A stretch of DNA of 64,000 bases from Protea cynaroides (GCA_028583415.1 JAMYWD010001168.1:36812-100811), one strand, 5' to 3'; shown: positions 1 to 11,674, numbered from the stretch's first letter. The notes: generated by a model not told the origin, from the letters alone. A program made the numbers and translations.

Positions 1-681
1 TAAAATTAAGAACAGAGTCTCACAATTTTACTAACCGGATTGAATTTCCCTTGAATCGACTAAAGAACTTAGCTAGACATGATAGAAAAAAAAGACAAAA
101 AGAAATAAAACTATCTTCTCAATAATTTTTGGATGCTCTATTACGTAGCCTTTACATTGCTTAAATAGCCAGAGTAGAGAAGATTAAAACTGGTATGTCT
201 AGAATTGGCAACCTTATTACATGGAAATAAAGATTAAACAAAATCCTCTTGCCTAAATTAGATAGAGAATCGTTCCATCATTAATCAAATGCCACCTCTA
301 GATTTGTCAATCTTTGTAATATTCCATAGAGGTATATATTCTCCTCAAGATTTCTGACAATCAATCAAATCCTTCCAATAGTAAACCTTCTATGTGTGGT
401 AATCTTCCTTCTCTGGTTTCAATTTAAATCAGTTTTTCAGATCTGATTTTTGGATCATGTTTGATTTCTAGAATTCTTTCCACATTAAAAACCTACATGA
501 AATTCAGAAGGTCATTATTAAGAATATCAGAATTTCTTTTATTTTAAACATAAATTACTAATACTTTTCACCAATGTCTTATATATAAGGAATCATCACA
601 AATGAGTATCATAAGACATATAATATGTTAAATAGACTAAGTATAAGGAAAATAAATATATAAAATTATGAATCCATCACC
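1..681. other. AT-rich intergenic DNA, no gene seen
   Basis: No credible reading frame, RNA gene or element end is visible. The last five bases (TCACC, 677-681) are the left target-site duplication of the solo LTR that follows. The decayed Copia element resumes on the other side of that LTR and cannot be recognised here. Confidence 0.5.
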
Positions 682-2871
682 TGTCACACCCCAATTCTGG
701 TTGAATCAGAAGTGTGAGTGAACCGTCACTGAACCAACGGCTCACACCAGGATCTCAATAAGACCGTGTCCACTTATACAAACCATTGCACATAACCACA
801 ATCAGAATATAATAAATACAACGGAAGTCTTAAATTAAATGAACTGAGTAATCTATTGATAAATTTAAATACAATTATTCAAATACCCAAAACTTAAGTA
901 AATATCTTTACATCAAATGTGTTTCCAACTGAAAATAACTGAAACAAATTAAATCAAATCCTAAAGGTACACGCAGAAAGGGCACCCGCATGAAGCGTCA
1001 TGCTCGTCCTCTCCTGCTTGTATGTCCAAAGCAGCCACGCCTCCGTACACTGGAGCGTTCATGTAATCATCCACCGTGTAACCTGCATTAACATCTAAAA
1101 ATAGTGTATACACAAGGGTGAGCTCACAACTTAGCTCAGTAATACAATCAGACAATGCAACAAACATATGCATGAGTAACATTCACTTCATGGTTTGGTT
1201 TTAAGTTCGCAATGTGCTATAGAAAGGATTGGCGACCACCGCACCTCTATACACGAGTGTGTGAAGCCGCCCAATGGATCAAACACCACTATCATCCCAC
1301 ATGCACCCTACCATGGAATAGTGATAGAGCTAAGGCGTCCGGATCAAACACCGCCAACACCTCCCCTGTTACTCTACCCATACCAACACGTAAGCCCCTA
1401 TTGGCGAGGGCTTGCAAACTGGGCTCGAAACTAACCAATCCTATATGTCATCACAGTAGGCCCTATCCCAGCGCAGCTCCCTACGGCATAGAGATAGAGC
1501 TAGAGTCTAGTGGCCAGACCAGAGACCACAGTGCCACTTTCTCCCCCTGATACCCTATCTGCACCAAGCATGCTAAGACAGAATGATACGAAAGGTGCTA
1601 GTGTGAGGAATGATCCCAGACCTCCAGTCCTTCCCATTCCACACACCAACGAAAATAATCACATGCCTAACAGTCATAACCTAGCATAGCAAGTATGCAT
1701 GAACAATAATAATAACTGAAAGTAAAGGATGACATGCGAGAATGCACAAATATCAATCCACAGAACCATAATTATTAACAATGATTTACTGTTATTAAAT
1801 TATTAGGGTTTAGGTCAGATTCCCTTACCTAACGCTTGATTGATATCTTGCTTCGCGTCAAAAGGTCCAAACTTGCTATCACAAGGTCCTACACAATGTT
1901 AGGTTTAATTAGAATAGTTTTCTTAGGGTTTACGTTGGTCGAAAAACCAATTGGGTCAAAAACACTCTTCACAGAGCAGACCGGTCACAGGTACCGGTCG
2001 CAGCACTGTGGGGAAAACCTGCGACAGGTATGGTCGATCGGTCCCCATAGACCAGTCCCCGGGAGGTACCAGTCGCAGTACCGGTCGCATAGAGTGCTAC
2101 CGGTATGGTCGACCGATATGTCTCTGGAAGACCATACATTTGGTTCTCACCTTCCGTCGGTCACCCCTATTGATCCTAGGGTTTCTCCAACACATTTTAG
2201 GTCTGAATACTGGGTTAGATTTATTTCCTACTCCATTCAAGTCCTAGCCTCGATGATCTTCGACTTAGAACTTGAATCTAGGGTTTACGACTAATTTAGG
2301 GTTTGTCAGCAAAAATAGGGTTTAGATCAATACCTTGCTTTGCAAGGTATTGATCCAACTACAACTAATCATCCTAGAATACTTAATGTAGAGGAAGGTT
2401 TAAGTACTTACTGTCGACTCACGGTAATGTGTTCTTCGTCGAACGATAATGGCGGCTCTTCCCTCTCCTTCCTAGCTTCTTCTCCTTCTTCAGCCTCTTT
2501 CTCCTCTCTAGGGTTTGTGAGAATCAATGGAAGGAATTTTAGGAGGCTTAAGGGGTCCTTATATAAGCTAGGATTAGGTTTAGGAAGCCTCCTAACATTA
2601 GGAAAGTCCTTCGGTTTGAAATTTGGAAAGTAGGACTCGCAGAGATCCGTTTCCAGATCCATGCTATGCAGGCCATACCGGTCGACCATCGACCGGTACC
2701 ATAGACCTGTACCATCGATCGGTATGAAGTTTTTCATACTTGAATGGGTCCGATTGGTCCAATTTCATACCTGGTTGTCATCCGCTCGTCCCATCTGGTC
2801 CAGTGATGATTGGAAGACCTGTTACGACATAAACAAGGTTTAGATTGGGTTCATGGAGTGCGGGTCTTACA
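682..2871 (-). mobile_element. Ty3/Gypsy solo LTR (2190 bp, minus orientation)
   Basis: The segment begins TGTCACACCCC and ends GGGTCTTACA, so in minus orientation it reads TGTAAGACCC...GGGGTGTGACA with TG/CA ends. It is flanked by a perfect 5-bp target duplication TCACC (677-681 and 2872-2876). The same ends bound the Ty3 pol at 33179-36566, which assigns the family (Tekay/Del-like chromovirus type). There is no adjacent PBS, gag or pol, so it is a solo LTR left by LTR-LTR recombination. It carries repeated modules built on TAGCTCTATCTCTAT and a cluster of ACCGGTCG motifs near 1980-2130. Length matches the LTR at 3629-5817 within one base. Confidence 0.9.
961..1182 (-). other. Small ORF conserved within the Ty3 LTR
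   Basis: A 73-codon frame inside the solo LTR ends in a stretch containing YTVDDYMNAPVY, then VAALD, then EDEHDASC and a short Cys-rich tail (CGCPFC). Related peptides can be read in the other LTRs: minus 31494-31721 (intact, YTVDDYVNAPAY), plus about 5416-5550 (two internal stops), plus about 38367-38497 (IEDYMNAPMY), and a decayed one near 32790-32850. Just upstream of the conserved part is an acceptor-like TTTTAGATGTTAATGCAG, so it may be an exon of an LTR transcript rather than a free ORF. I do not recognise the family, and its function is unknown. Confidence 0.45.
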
Positions 2872-2874
2872 TCA

Positions 2875-3628
2875 CCTCTCTTGATGGTTTATGTAACATC
2901 TATCCTATTCAGTCTCACATTGTTTTTTCTATACTTCTTATAAATCATTACTTACTAGCCTTTGTCCTAAAACTGAGCCCAAAACATATACCCAGGCCCA
3001 AAAGCATCCTGTGTGGCAGCAAGCCATGGCTAAAGAAATGTCGGCCCTCCAAGAAACTAAAACCTAGACTGTGGAACCGTTACGTATAGATAAAAGCCCA
3101 TTGGCTGTAAGTGGATCTATGAAATTAAAAAAATTTCTAATGGGTTAGTTGCGCAGTATAAGGCCCGTTTGGTAGCCAAAGGCTATACCCAATTAAAAGG
3201 TTTTGACTACCATGAAACATTTGCACTGCTTGCAAAACTGGTTAGAGTTCGCTGTTTGGTTGCATTAGCCACTTACAAAAATTGGCCCTTGTTTCAACTT
3301 GATGTTAAAACCCCCTTCTTAAATGGTGACCATGATGAAGAAGTCTATATGACACCACCTCCTGGTGTTACTTTACCTTCTAGAATGGTTTGTCATCTTC
3401 GAAAATCTTTATATGGCCTCAAGCAAGCACGTCGGCAATGGAATGGCTAGTTTGTGGATGCATTATTAAAAATGGGCTTTACTCAATCATTAGCAGATAC
3501 ATCATTGTTCACATTTAAGAATGGGCATATCTTCACAACTCTGCTGGTCTATGTTGATGATATCATCATCACAGGCTCAGAACAGGCCCATATATCTGCC
3601 ACCAAAGCCCATATCTAAGCACATTTCC
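2875..3628 (+). pseudogene. Ty1/Copia pol fragment (RT, first part)
   Basis: This is the N-terminal part of a Copia reverse transcriptase. Recognisable stretches are EPKTYTQAQKH (from about 2975), PIGCKWIYEIK, ARLVAKGYTQ, DYHETFA, LDVKTPFLNGD, EEVYMTPPPG and SLYGLKQARRQW. The catalytic YVDD is intact at 3550-3561. The frame is broken by frameshifts before 2975 and near 3090, and by stops at a lost Trp (KT*TVE), after RQWNG and in the last residues. A Ty3 solo LTR interrupts it at 3629 and the reading resumes at 5818. It is an old non-functional relic whose 5' half (gag, protease, integrase) is not in the window. Confidence 0.85.
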
Positions 3629-5817
3629 TGTAAGACCCATACTCCGAAAAGCCGTTCTAACTTATGGTTTACGTCGTGGTAGGTCTCCCAATCATAACTT
3701 GACAGGAAGGCGAGGTCGGGTGACGAACCATGACATCCAGGTATGAGAAACGATACTGAAAAACTAGATTTTTACATACCGGCAAGTGTGCGCGAGTGTG
3801 GACAGACTCCAGTGGGTCCCACACTCTGAATCCAAGTTTAGGAAACCTTTTAGACGTAGAAGACCTTCCTAGAATGGTCTCCCACTATATATATGCATCA
3901 TTCATTCTCTTTAGATCCTTTCCAAACACTATCAAACCTTAGAGCCGTCTGGAAGAGATCTGAAAAGGGGCAAAGAGGAAAGAGGCTGTTTGAGAAGGAA
4001 TTTTCCATTGGAGGAGAGCACTGCCATTCAACAAACACCAGTAAGTGCTTGAATTTTGTATTGATGTTGGGATTACAGATCAAAGTAGTGAAACGGCGTA
4101 ATTATCCAAAACCCTAGAACTGTAAAACCCTAGTTCGCATTGGGATTCATTCTAAGAAAGATAGAAAACGTTGTTCTATGATATTAAACGATAAATAAGC
4201 TAAACCTAATATGTATCTTTACTTTAGAATGGTGTAGGAGGGACCCTAAAACAAAGCCGAAGACCAATGGAAGAAGGAGGTCCGAGAACGGACTCTTGGA
4301 CCCATACTAGCTGGACAAAGAGGTCCTGCGGTATGCTATACCACAGGGCATACCGGTCGGACTCTAGTCTTGCGGTATGGTCCTGCAGTCCATACCGTAG
4401 ACTCATACCGGCTGGACTTTAGTCATGCAGTATGGTCCTATGGTATATACCGTAGGCACATATCGACCTCACTATAGTGAGACTAGTAATCGTGATCGGT
4501 ATGTGTTCCGAAGCCTGGTTGTTGGCCAGACTTGGTTCTGACCAACTGTAACCCTAACAACTTAATTCTAATCTATAAATATGTAGGACTTATAGACGGT
4601 GTGGGTGGACTCTGTGACGCAAAACGGACTTGCAATCATGCGTTAGGTAAGGGACAAGACCCCAAACCCTAATTAATTAAATAACAGTAAACTGTTGTAA
4701 TCGTATATGTTTCTGTAATCTGTTTACTTATTGCTTGTGCATTTCACATGTCATCTGTTATTTAAATTCATTATCTGTTCATGCATATTTCTTATGCTAG
4801 GAATGTGATTGATTAGACATGTGAATGTTTTCATTAGTGTGTGGAATATGAAGGAGAGTGGAGCCCTAGATATATCTTCACACTAACACATTTTTGTATC
4901 GCCGTCTACCTTAGCGAGTTTGGTATAAATAGGGTATCAAGGGGAGGACGTGGGATTGTAGCTCCGCCGGCCCACCAAACTCTAGCCCTATCTCTATGTC
5001 GTAGGGAGCTGTGCTAGGGTAGGGCCATAGATACTGTGATGACATATAGGACTGATTAGAAACGGAACCCACTTGCAAGCCCTTGGCAACAGGGGTTTAG
5101 GTGTTAGTGCGGTGTAAGGTATCAGGGGGAGGACGTGGGATGGTGGCTCTGCCTGCCCACCAGACTCTAGCTCTAGCTCTATATTGGAGTGAGTGATGTG
5201 GGGTGACAACAGTAGTGTGGTAGGTGCCTGACTGTTGGGCGTTGCCACACTCTCTTGCATGGAGGTGGGGTGGCCGCCAAACCTTACCATAGCATTTTGC
5301 AAGTTATACCTGATCCAATTGTAATGTTATCTCATGTATTTTGTATGTTGCATTGGTCTTATGCTTTACTGAGCTAAGTTGTGAGCTCACCCCGTGTATA
5401 CACCATATTTTTAGATGTTGATGCAAGTTATACTGTTGAGGACTTTATGGCTGCTCCAGTTTACTAGACAGTAGCGGCTATAGCTATACAGACAGTGGAG
5501 GACGAGCATGATGCTTCATGCTAGTGCTCTTACTGTGTGTTCCTTTAGGATTTTATTTATTTTTTTGGTTGGTTATCAAAAATGTATTGGATTTACTTAT
5601 TTACATTGTGGATGATGGAATAATTGATTAGTTATTTATTTATAAATAGAAACTCGGTTCACTTATTTATTTAAATCCGCTACTATTTATTATTCTCTGA
5701 TTATGGTTAGATTGCTTTGAATGGTTTGTTGACACGGTCTATTGAGATCTTGGTGTGAGCCGTAGTTTGGAGACGGTGTACTTACACTTCTGGTTCAGTC
5801 GGAATTGGGGTGTGACA
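3629..5817 (+). mobile_element. Ty3/Gypsy solo LTR (2189 bp, plus orientation)
   Basis: It starts TGTAAGACCC and ends GGGGTGTGACA, the same family as the LTR at 682-2871 in the opposite orientation. It lies inside the Copia RT gene, whose frame continues directly at 5818. Flanks are TTTCC (3624-3628) and TTTCT (5818-5822), a 5-bp target duplication with one mismatch, so this is an older insertion. Two copies of an internal module (GGTATCA-GGGGAGGACGTGGGAT to CTAGCTCTA) lie at about 4930-5000 and 5118-5193. No internal coding region remains. Confidence 0.87.
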
Positions 5818-6707
5818 TTTCTAAATTAAAGATTTAAGCTTCTTGTCCTATTTTCTGGGGATTGAAGTTGTGTACACTAATGATGGGCTGATTCTCTCTC
5901 AACAAATGTATGCACTTGACATTATCACTGATTCTAGTTTACTAGGGTGTAAACCATGTTCTTTTCCCATAGAACATAATATAAAATTAGATAATGATAC
6001 TAGCCCGCTTGTATCTGATCCATCTATTTATCGGCGTTTAATTGGGAGACTAATATATCTCACTGTCACAAGGCCTGATCTTAGCTATGATGTTCATATA
6101 CTTAGCCAGTTTATTCATGCTTCGAGGGACCCACACTTATTAGCAACAAATCGGGTCATTTGTTACTTAAAGGGATCCTTATCTCTTGGTTTGCATATGT
6201 CAAAGTCGATTTCACCTGTTCTCACAGGCTACTGTGACTCAGACTAGGCTACTTGCCCCTTTACATGTAGGTCTACCACAGGCATCGTTGTATTTTTTGG
6301 TTCGAGTCCTATATGTTGTAAGACAAAGAAGCAACCTACAGTAGCCCGCTCATCTGCTGAGGCCGAATATAGGGCTCTTGCTATTCTTTCCTATGAATTA
6401 ACTTGACTTAGGTCTTTGTTCTTGGATCTCAATTTGGCTCATCCAATTCCTATATCAATTTATTGTGATAATCAAGCAACGCTCTATATTGTGGCAAATT
6501 ATGTCTATCATGAATGCACAAAACATATCAAAGTGGACTGCCACATCATTCGTGAGAAGATCTAACGAGGCTTGATACGTATGTTTCACATCTGATCACA
6601 TTTGCAACGGGCTGATTTGTTCACTAAGGCATTGGGTCAAGGCCCATTCTCTTTTCTCATAGGCAAGTTAGGCCTTCGGTTACAAACTCCATCCGCTTGA
6701 GGGGGAG
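5818..6707 (+). pseudogene. Ty1/Copia pol fragment (RT end and RNase H)
   Basis: It continues the Copia pol split by the Ty3 LTR. It reads FLGIEV (about 5850), IGRLIYLTVTRPDLSY, then the RNase H region with YCDSD, ARSSAEAEYRAL (about 6340-6370), IYCDNQAT, HIIREKI and ADLFTKAL, all standard Copia landmarks in order. In-frame stops replace a Trp after YCDSD, a Trp after YELT and a residue after HIIREKI, so no product can be made. The polypurine tract AGGGGGAG at 6700-6707 directly precedes the probable 3' LTR. Deleting 3629-5817 restores collinearity with the upstream fragment. Confidence 0.87.
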
Positions 6708-6893
6708 TGTTAAGTATATGTTGACACATGTTCTGTAATTACAATATTTGTTTGTAGTATTTGGTAATTATTATCTTGTAGGATAGTTCTAGAGTCCTGT
6801 ATATAAACGTGTTTTTCATTTCCGTAAATCATAATGGGAAGTTCTTGAACATTCTTCAAAGTGTCTCTTCATCATTTTCGCTCACTCTTGACA
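6708..6893 (+). mobile_element. Probable 3' LTR of the Copia relic
   Basis: It follows the polypurine tract and starts TGTTAAGTATATG. A TATA-like GTATATAAAC lies at about 6799-6808. The end is set at the CA of CTTGACA (6893), a guess because the matching 5' LTR is not in the window and no target duplication can be tested. Confidence 0.45.
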
Positions 6894-7019
6894 GGGGATG
6901 AATCCTTTGTGATCAAGGTTCATTCTTTCTAGAATTTAAGTTATTTGGACAAAAATAACCCTATTGGTCGGTTTTTATTTTAGTTCCAACCATGAAGTAC
7001 GTAATTTGACTTCTAAGAG

Positions 7020-8148
7020 GGTGTTTGGTAACACTCCAGAAGTTGGATTCTGACTTCTGGAGCATAAATGGAGTAGAAGCCTGTTTGGTAATCCGGTTCG
7101 GACTTCTGGAGAATCCATGAGTGAACCGGCTCCAAATGAGCTCTAGAATCCAATTTTTTGGAGCATCAAATAGATGTTTTTCGACTTCAGACACAATTTT
7201 GGAGTAAAAATCACCCCACACCACTACTACCACCAACTACCACTACCACCACCACAACCCACCAGCCACCAACCACCACCCACCACCCTCCACCACCCAC
7301 TACCACCACCACCACCACCACCACCACCACACTGCCACCACCCACCGCCACCACTACCCACCACCACCACCACCACCACCATCCTTAATCACCACGCACC
7401 GCCACCTACCATCGCCACCGCCACCAGCCATCGGTCACCAACCACCGCCACCTACCATCGCCACCACCACCAGCCACCAACCACCGCCACCACCCACCGC
7501 CACCACCACCCCCCGTCGCCATCACCACCAACCACCCACCACCGCCACCACCACCACCCCCGGTCGCCACCACCACCAACCACCCACCACCGCCACACCA
7601 CCACCACCATCTTCAATCACCACGCACCGCCACCTACCATTGCCACCACCACCAGCCATCGGTCACCAACCACCGCCACCTACCATCGCCACCACCACCA
7701 GCCACCAACCACCGCCACCACCACCTACCACCGCCACCACCCCGTCACCACCACCACCAACCACCCACCACCGTCACCATCACCACCCCCCGTCGCCACC
7801 ACCACCAACTACCCACCACTGCCACCACCACCAGCCACCAACCACCGCCACCACCACCCACCACCTCCACCAACTATCACCCACCACCACCGCCACCACC
7901 CTCCACCACCACCACCCACCCAACGCCACCCTTCACCACCACCTCCCACCCACTACCACCGTCACCAACCATCACCATTAACCACTAGTGTCACCATCCA
8001 CCACTCACCAACACCATTTTAGAGTTCATGACTAAATTAGGTTAACAAACATGTTTCTACTCCCATATACTCCTGAATCCTTTTGAAGTTGGAGTAGAAA
8101 CTTGAACCAGAAGTAAGAATCCCAGAGTTGAAGTTTTAACAAACAACC
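7020..8148. mobile_element. Non-autonomous hAT-like TIR element carrying CCA repeats
   Basis: The left end GGTGTTTGGTAACACT and the inverted right end (GGTTGTTTGTTAAAACT on the other strand) form imperfect terminal inverted repeats. Flanks TCTAAGAG (7012-7019) and CCTAAGAG (8149-8156) agree at 7 of 8 positions, as expected of an old hAT insertion. Between the ends is about 800 bp of CCA-rich tandem repeat and no transposase. Boundaries may shift by a base or two. Confidence 0.6.
7218..8018. repeat. CCA/CAC-rich degenerate minisatellite, about 800 bp
   Basis: Nearly all of the plus strand here is built of CCA, CAC and ACC triplets broken by GCC, TCG and AAC variants; G is rare. A higher-order duplication of about 230 bp is visible: the run starting ATC-TTAATCACCACGCACC at about 7381 recurs at about 7611. 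The long open frames (282 and 113 residues of Thr/Pro/His/Arg) are by-products of triplet composition and are not called as genes. Confidence 0.85.
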
Positions 8149-8202
8149 CCTAAGAGGTTCAGTGACAGACTCTGTGTCACTGCTCTCTTGTCCCCGTAGG
8201 CT

Positions 8203-8394
8203 GTGGCACATGAGTTTTACTTCTACCAACGAGGTGTCCATCGTGGATTTGTGGTGGAATTGCTTGAAAAGGGCTACAATTGTATTTATTCTGGATTCAA
8301 ATTTTCTCATGCCCCTCATGTTACCATGAGGAAAATCAGTGATTGTCGTATACTAATACATCGATATATGCACACAATAAACTACAGCAATTGA
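8203..8394 (+). other. Unrecognised 63-codon ORF
   Basis: The frame begins MAHEFYFYQRGVHRGFVVE and is preceded by an acceptor-like CCCCGTAGG at about 8193-8201. It could be an exon remnant, but I recognise no family and see no matching donor or second exon. It lies between the hAT-like element and an F-box 5'-flank relic. Treat as hypothetical. Confidence 0.2.
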
Positions 8395-8459
8395 AGTTCC
8401 TCATGTGAACATAAGGGGCATGCATGAAAGGATTCCTATTCATCTATTCTCTATTTTTT

Positions 8460-8660
8460 TTCTTTTCCTTTTCACAATTGGTCTCTGTTGTTGTTTTGGC
8501 TTGTTCCTCATTTATAGTACGTCAAAGAGATGAAGTAACGCTTTAGTTGTTAAGGTTTCTCTCATAGAAGTTCAATCGAGATTCCCTCATAACAAATTAG
8601 CAGAGAGTCTTGGGACTTTTATATCACAATCATCATAAGTAAAGGTCAAGGCACCGGTAT
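8460..8660 (-). pseudogene. 5'-flank relic of a PP2-B F-box gene
   Basis: This stretch is similar to the promoter side of the F-box gene at 18.8-18.95 kb: CTTTTCACAATT, then GGCTTGTTCCTC-TTTATAGTACGTCAAAGAG-TGAAGTAA. The TATA region is recognisable as TTTATAGT on the plus strand. No exon 1 sequence follows to the left, so only the upstream part was copied or kept. An old solo LTR follows about 140 bp to the right. Confidence 0.6.
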
Positions 8661-8798
8661 TGATATAGGCTGATGACAAAGATACCAATGCATATTAATG
8701 GTACAAGGAAAGATTGAGCGGATTGATAAGATTAAAAATTAAAAAGTAATAAAATATGACAAATGGTCTTGTATATAGCTAATGTATATATACGGTAT

Positions 8799-9217
8799 TG
8801 TAAGCATTTTTAATTTGAGTTAAGGTTTTTTCCATGGAATTTACCATGAATCTTAATGATCCACCTCACAAAACACTAGAACACAAAAAGGAATTAAAAG
8901 AGATGATATACATATACCATTTGCTAAAGATTGTTTTTCATCTGTTTTCAATAGCTTTGAATGTCTTCCATAGCCATTCGGGATCCATTTCGGTCTCTGT
9001 GTGTATCGGAGTAGAAGAGAAAAAATAACCAATGGTTGCAGAAACCCTAATCATGGTATTTATAATACCGTCCATAACCCAGATCCGTTCTCACAATAGA
9101 CTAAGTTGGTAATCTCTAACCACTAATGAATTGGATTAAAGTTGATCAACTAGTAATTGAACTCCCATATAACAATTGATCTAGGTAATTGATCAGATCT
9201 ACACTCGAAATCTTACA
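8799..9217 (-). mobile_element. Old diverged solo LTR (family of 54701-61266)
   Basis: It is similar along its whole length to the 432-bp LTRs at 53506, 54701 and 60835: TGTAAGCATTTTTAAT at the left, an ACCATTTGCT block, GGGATCC, GTATTTATAATACC, CTCCCATATAACAATTG, and a right end TCTTACA. The flanks GGTAT and GGATA do not give a clean duplication, consistent with age. No internal region is present. Confidence 0.7.
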
Positions 9218-10795
9218 GGATAAAAAATTATAATATCAAGACTACTCCTCCCCTTTTAAATGGAAGATTGAAGCCTTGGCTTTTCCACGAGTCTATCAAT
9301 AAATGTTTAGTTCAAGTTCAAAATAAAGAAATAAAGAAACCAAGTCAAGTCATTTCGTGATGGCATGACTGGGACAATAAATATTAATTAACCATCTTTG
9401 TTCTGCTCACGTTTTATTTTCCTTCTCTGCACTTTTTTGACAGATTTTTGTTTATTAATGCCGAGGGAGACAAATGTTCCAATTAGTAATTAATACATAT
9501 CGATTCCATTGAATAGTCATTAAATTTTGAATGTTGATCACAATTTTGAGATTATTTTTAAATGCTAAATACCATTTTATATGATCTATCTTATATGTAT
9601 GAACTCTCAGATTCATCGTGGAATCTAAACCTTTCAATGGATTTAAATATATAAAAATTGGACCACCGGACAATATAGGGAAGGTTCACACCCATTGCAA
9701 TGGATAGTGGCGGGTCTATTCATTAAATTGGTAGTTTAGTCAATGGGTTAAAGGAAATGGGGATGTATTTGGTTGGTTACAAACTTAATAAAGTGGGTTA
9801 GATTACAAGCTTTCAAAAATTTTATATGTAAAAAAATAACTTTGTAAAATTAATTTCACTTTACTTTCCATCCGACCTAACGATTAAAAAGAGAAAACAA
9901 TTTTCCTCTAATTTTCTTTATTTTCCTTTTTTGTTTTGATTGCAACCAAAGTGAGCAGGCAATCAAACTACTGCACTAACGCGCCCAGCAAGCAACCAAA
10001 CAACGAATGAGCGCCTAGTCTTCCCATTCATTCCCAGCAAGATACGGCGAAATGTTTGTCGTAGATGCTAATTCGAGTTGATTATTTATATAAATGATTT
10101 TTTTATTCGATTTTAATTTTACTTATTTTATTCTTTTATTGAATTTTCAATTCAACAAATTCGAAATCGTTGATCAACGATAGAACAAGATCCATTTTGG
10201 ATCATATCTAAAGGATTCCTTGGTTCGGACCGAATAAACAATGTCATTCGATCATTATCAAACTGACTTAATGGGCCAAATTTATTTTCTATTGATATAT
10301 TACTTTAGGCAAAAGTCATGCTATGGCTAAGATCGGAATGGGCCGAATGGCATTCTAAATAGCCCACCTAGCTAGTTTTGCCTCATTCGAAAAATGATTG
10401 GCAATTCCAAAATTTGATACAAAAGGTATAGCGTTGATTGGTCAAATTCCAAACCAAGTTCAACCATATATACTGCCCTTCCCTCACCTTATTTAACATT
10501 TTCTCCTAATATCTAATTAAACCATGAATATTCTTTCAAACACAAGAAGGATCGATGAATTTTCCAAATACAATCCATGTTCTTAGAAATAGATCAGGTG
10601 TTAGATCAGGCCCAATGGGAATAGTCCTGATATCAAAATCGATTTCTATAAGAGAAGGCATTGTTCAATTAAAATTCCAAAGTAGAAAATATTTTGTGAA
10701 TCGGTGAAATATCGAGTAAAATCTGAAAATTTTCCGCAATTAAATTTCTTTACTGTTTTGGTGGTCAAATGGTCATATCTAAATCCGAAACTTCA
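9218..10795. other. AT-rich intergenic DNA, nothing recognised
   Basis: Both strands lack convincing coding sequence. Short open frames such as the 72-codon one near 9455-9673 have no recognisable motifs. No clear repeat ends were seen. Confidence 0.4.
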
Positions 10796-11232
10796 AAGAA
10801 ACCCTAATTATCTCTAAACATCCTTGAATCTTTATATTATGAAAAAAAAATTACATTCAAAATGGAAGTTTAACTTCGAACCCTATGTTGCTAGTGTACG
10901 TTATATTCTATTATATATATTTTTTTCGAATATAACCTATTCCACACAAATTAGTATTAGATAGTACCAAATTCAACTAAAATAACTTAAATATTCATTA
11001 GGAATGAAGAAAAATGATATTAGAAAGCATTCCATAATTATCAATAACGTCACATGATACATAATGACATAAACACCTTCTTAAGTACAAATTAGATGAC
11101 AAGGTGTTACATATAGAGCAAAAGTCATCTCCTACAATGCATGACTCAGTGATCATGATCCTTTTTATTTTATCAATGCAATTTTCTATCCAGCTCTCTT
11201 CCCTCTCACTCTTCCGTCGATGTTGGGAAGTG
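10796..11232. repeat. Copy 1 of a dispersed direct duplication (with 48766-49192)
   Basis: About 430 bp here match 48766-49192 in the same orientation, with shared blocks such as CCCTATGTTGCTAGTGTACG, ATTCATTA-GAATG, AAATGATATTAGAAAG and CTCTTCCCTCTCACTCTT. The copies differ by many substitutions and small indels. On the minus strand both begin with a frame reading RKSEREE-WIE, but the rest is not conserved as protein. It may be an unrecognised element or an old segmental duplication. Confidence 0.7.
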
Positions 11233-11325
11233 AAACGCAAGAAATGGAGATGATTTTTGCTATTACGAACCCCTCCCTCTTCATCTCTTTCCTTTTAAAG
11301 AGGCATGAAAAAAAAAAGATACAAC

Positions 11326-11400
11326 CCAATGAAGTAACTTAATTGGCAAAGACCATGCCTCACAATTAAGAGGTCATCTAAGTTCAACCCTCAACCTACC
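11326..11400 (+). mobile_element. tRNA-derived SINE-like fragment
   Basis: It contains an A-box-like TAACTTAATTGG and, about 45 bp on, a B-box-like AAGTTCAACCC after GAGGTCATCT. The order and spacing fit an internal Pol III promoter as in plant SINEs. There is no tRNA cloverleaf. Similar pairs on the minus strand occur near 16222-16279, 48418-48480 and in the array units. Confidence 0.45.
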
Positions 11401-11674
11401 TATCCTTTTTCTATCTTCTTACCAAAAAAGTTATTCCTTTTTTATCTCCCGTAAGTCATTTATATGAAGTGGAAGGATAGAATTTGTAGATTCACCTCCA
11501 ATGGAATATAGTAAGGGAGGAGATGGGTCCAACTTCTTAATGCCTTCGTCCTCTCACACCACCTTCAAGTCATCAGTTCCCACCGAATAACCTAGACCCA
11601 CACATCACCTTTGTGTGTCTCTCTCTTTGAGTCTCCGTTATGGCTTGAGGTTGATTCTTCTGTAGCACAGTGCA

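Noticed and set aside
7174..8022. 282-codon open frame rich in Thr, Pro, His and Arg
   Set aside because: It is an artefact of CCA/CAC triplet repeats. Other frames of the same stretch are also open and there is no promoter, start context or domain.
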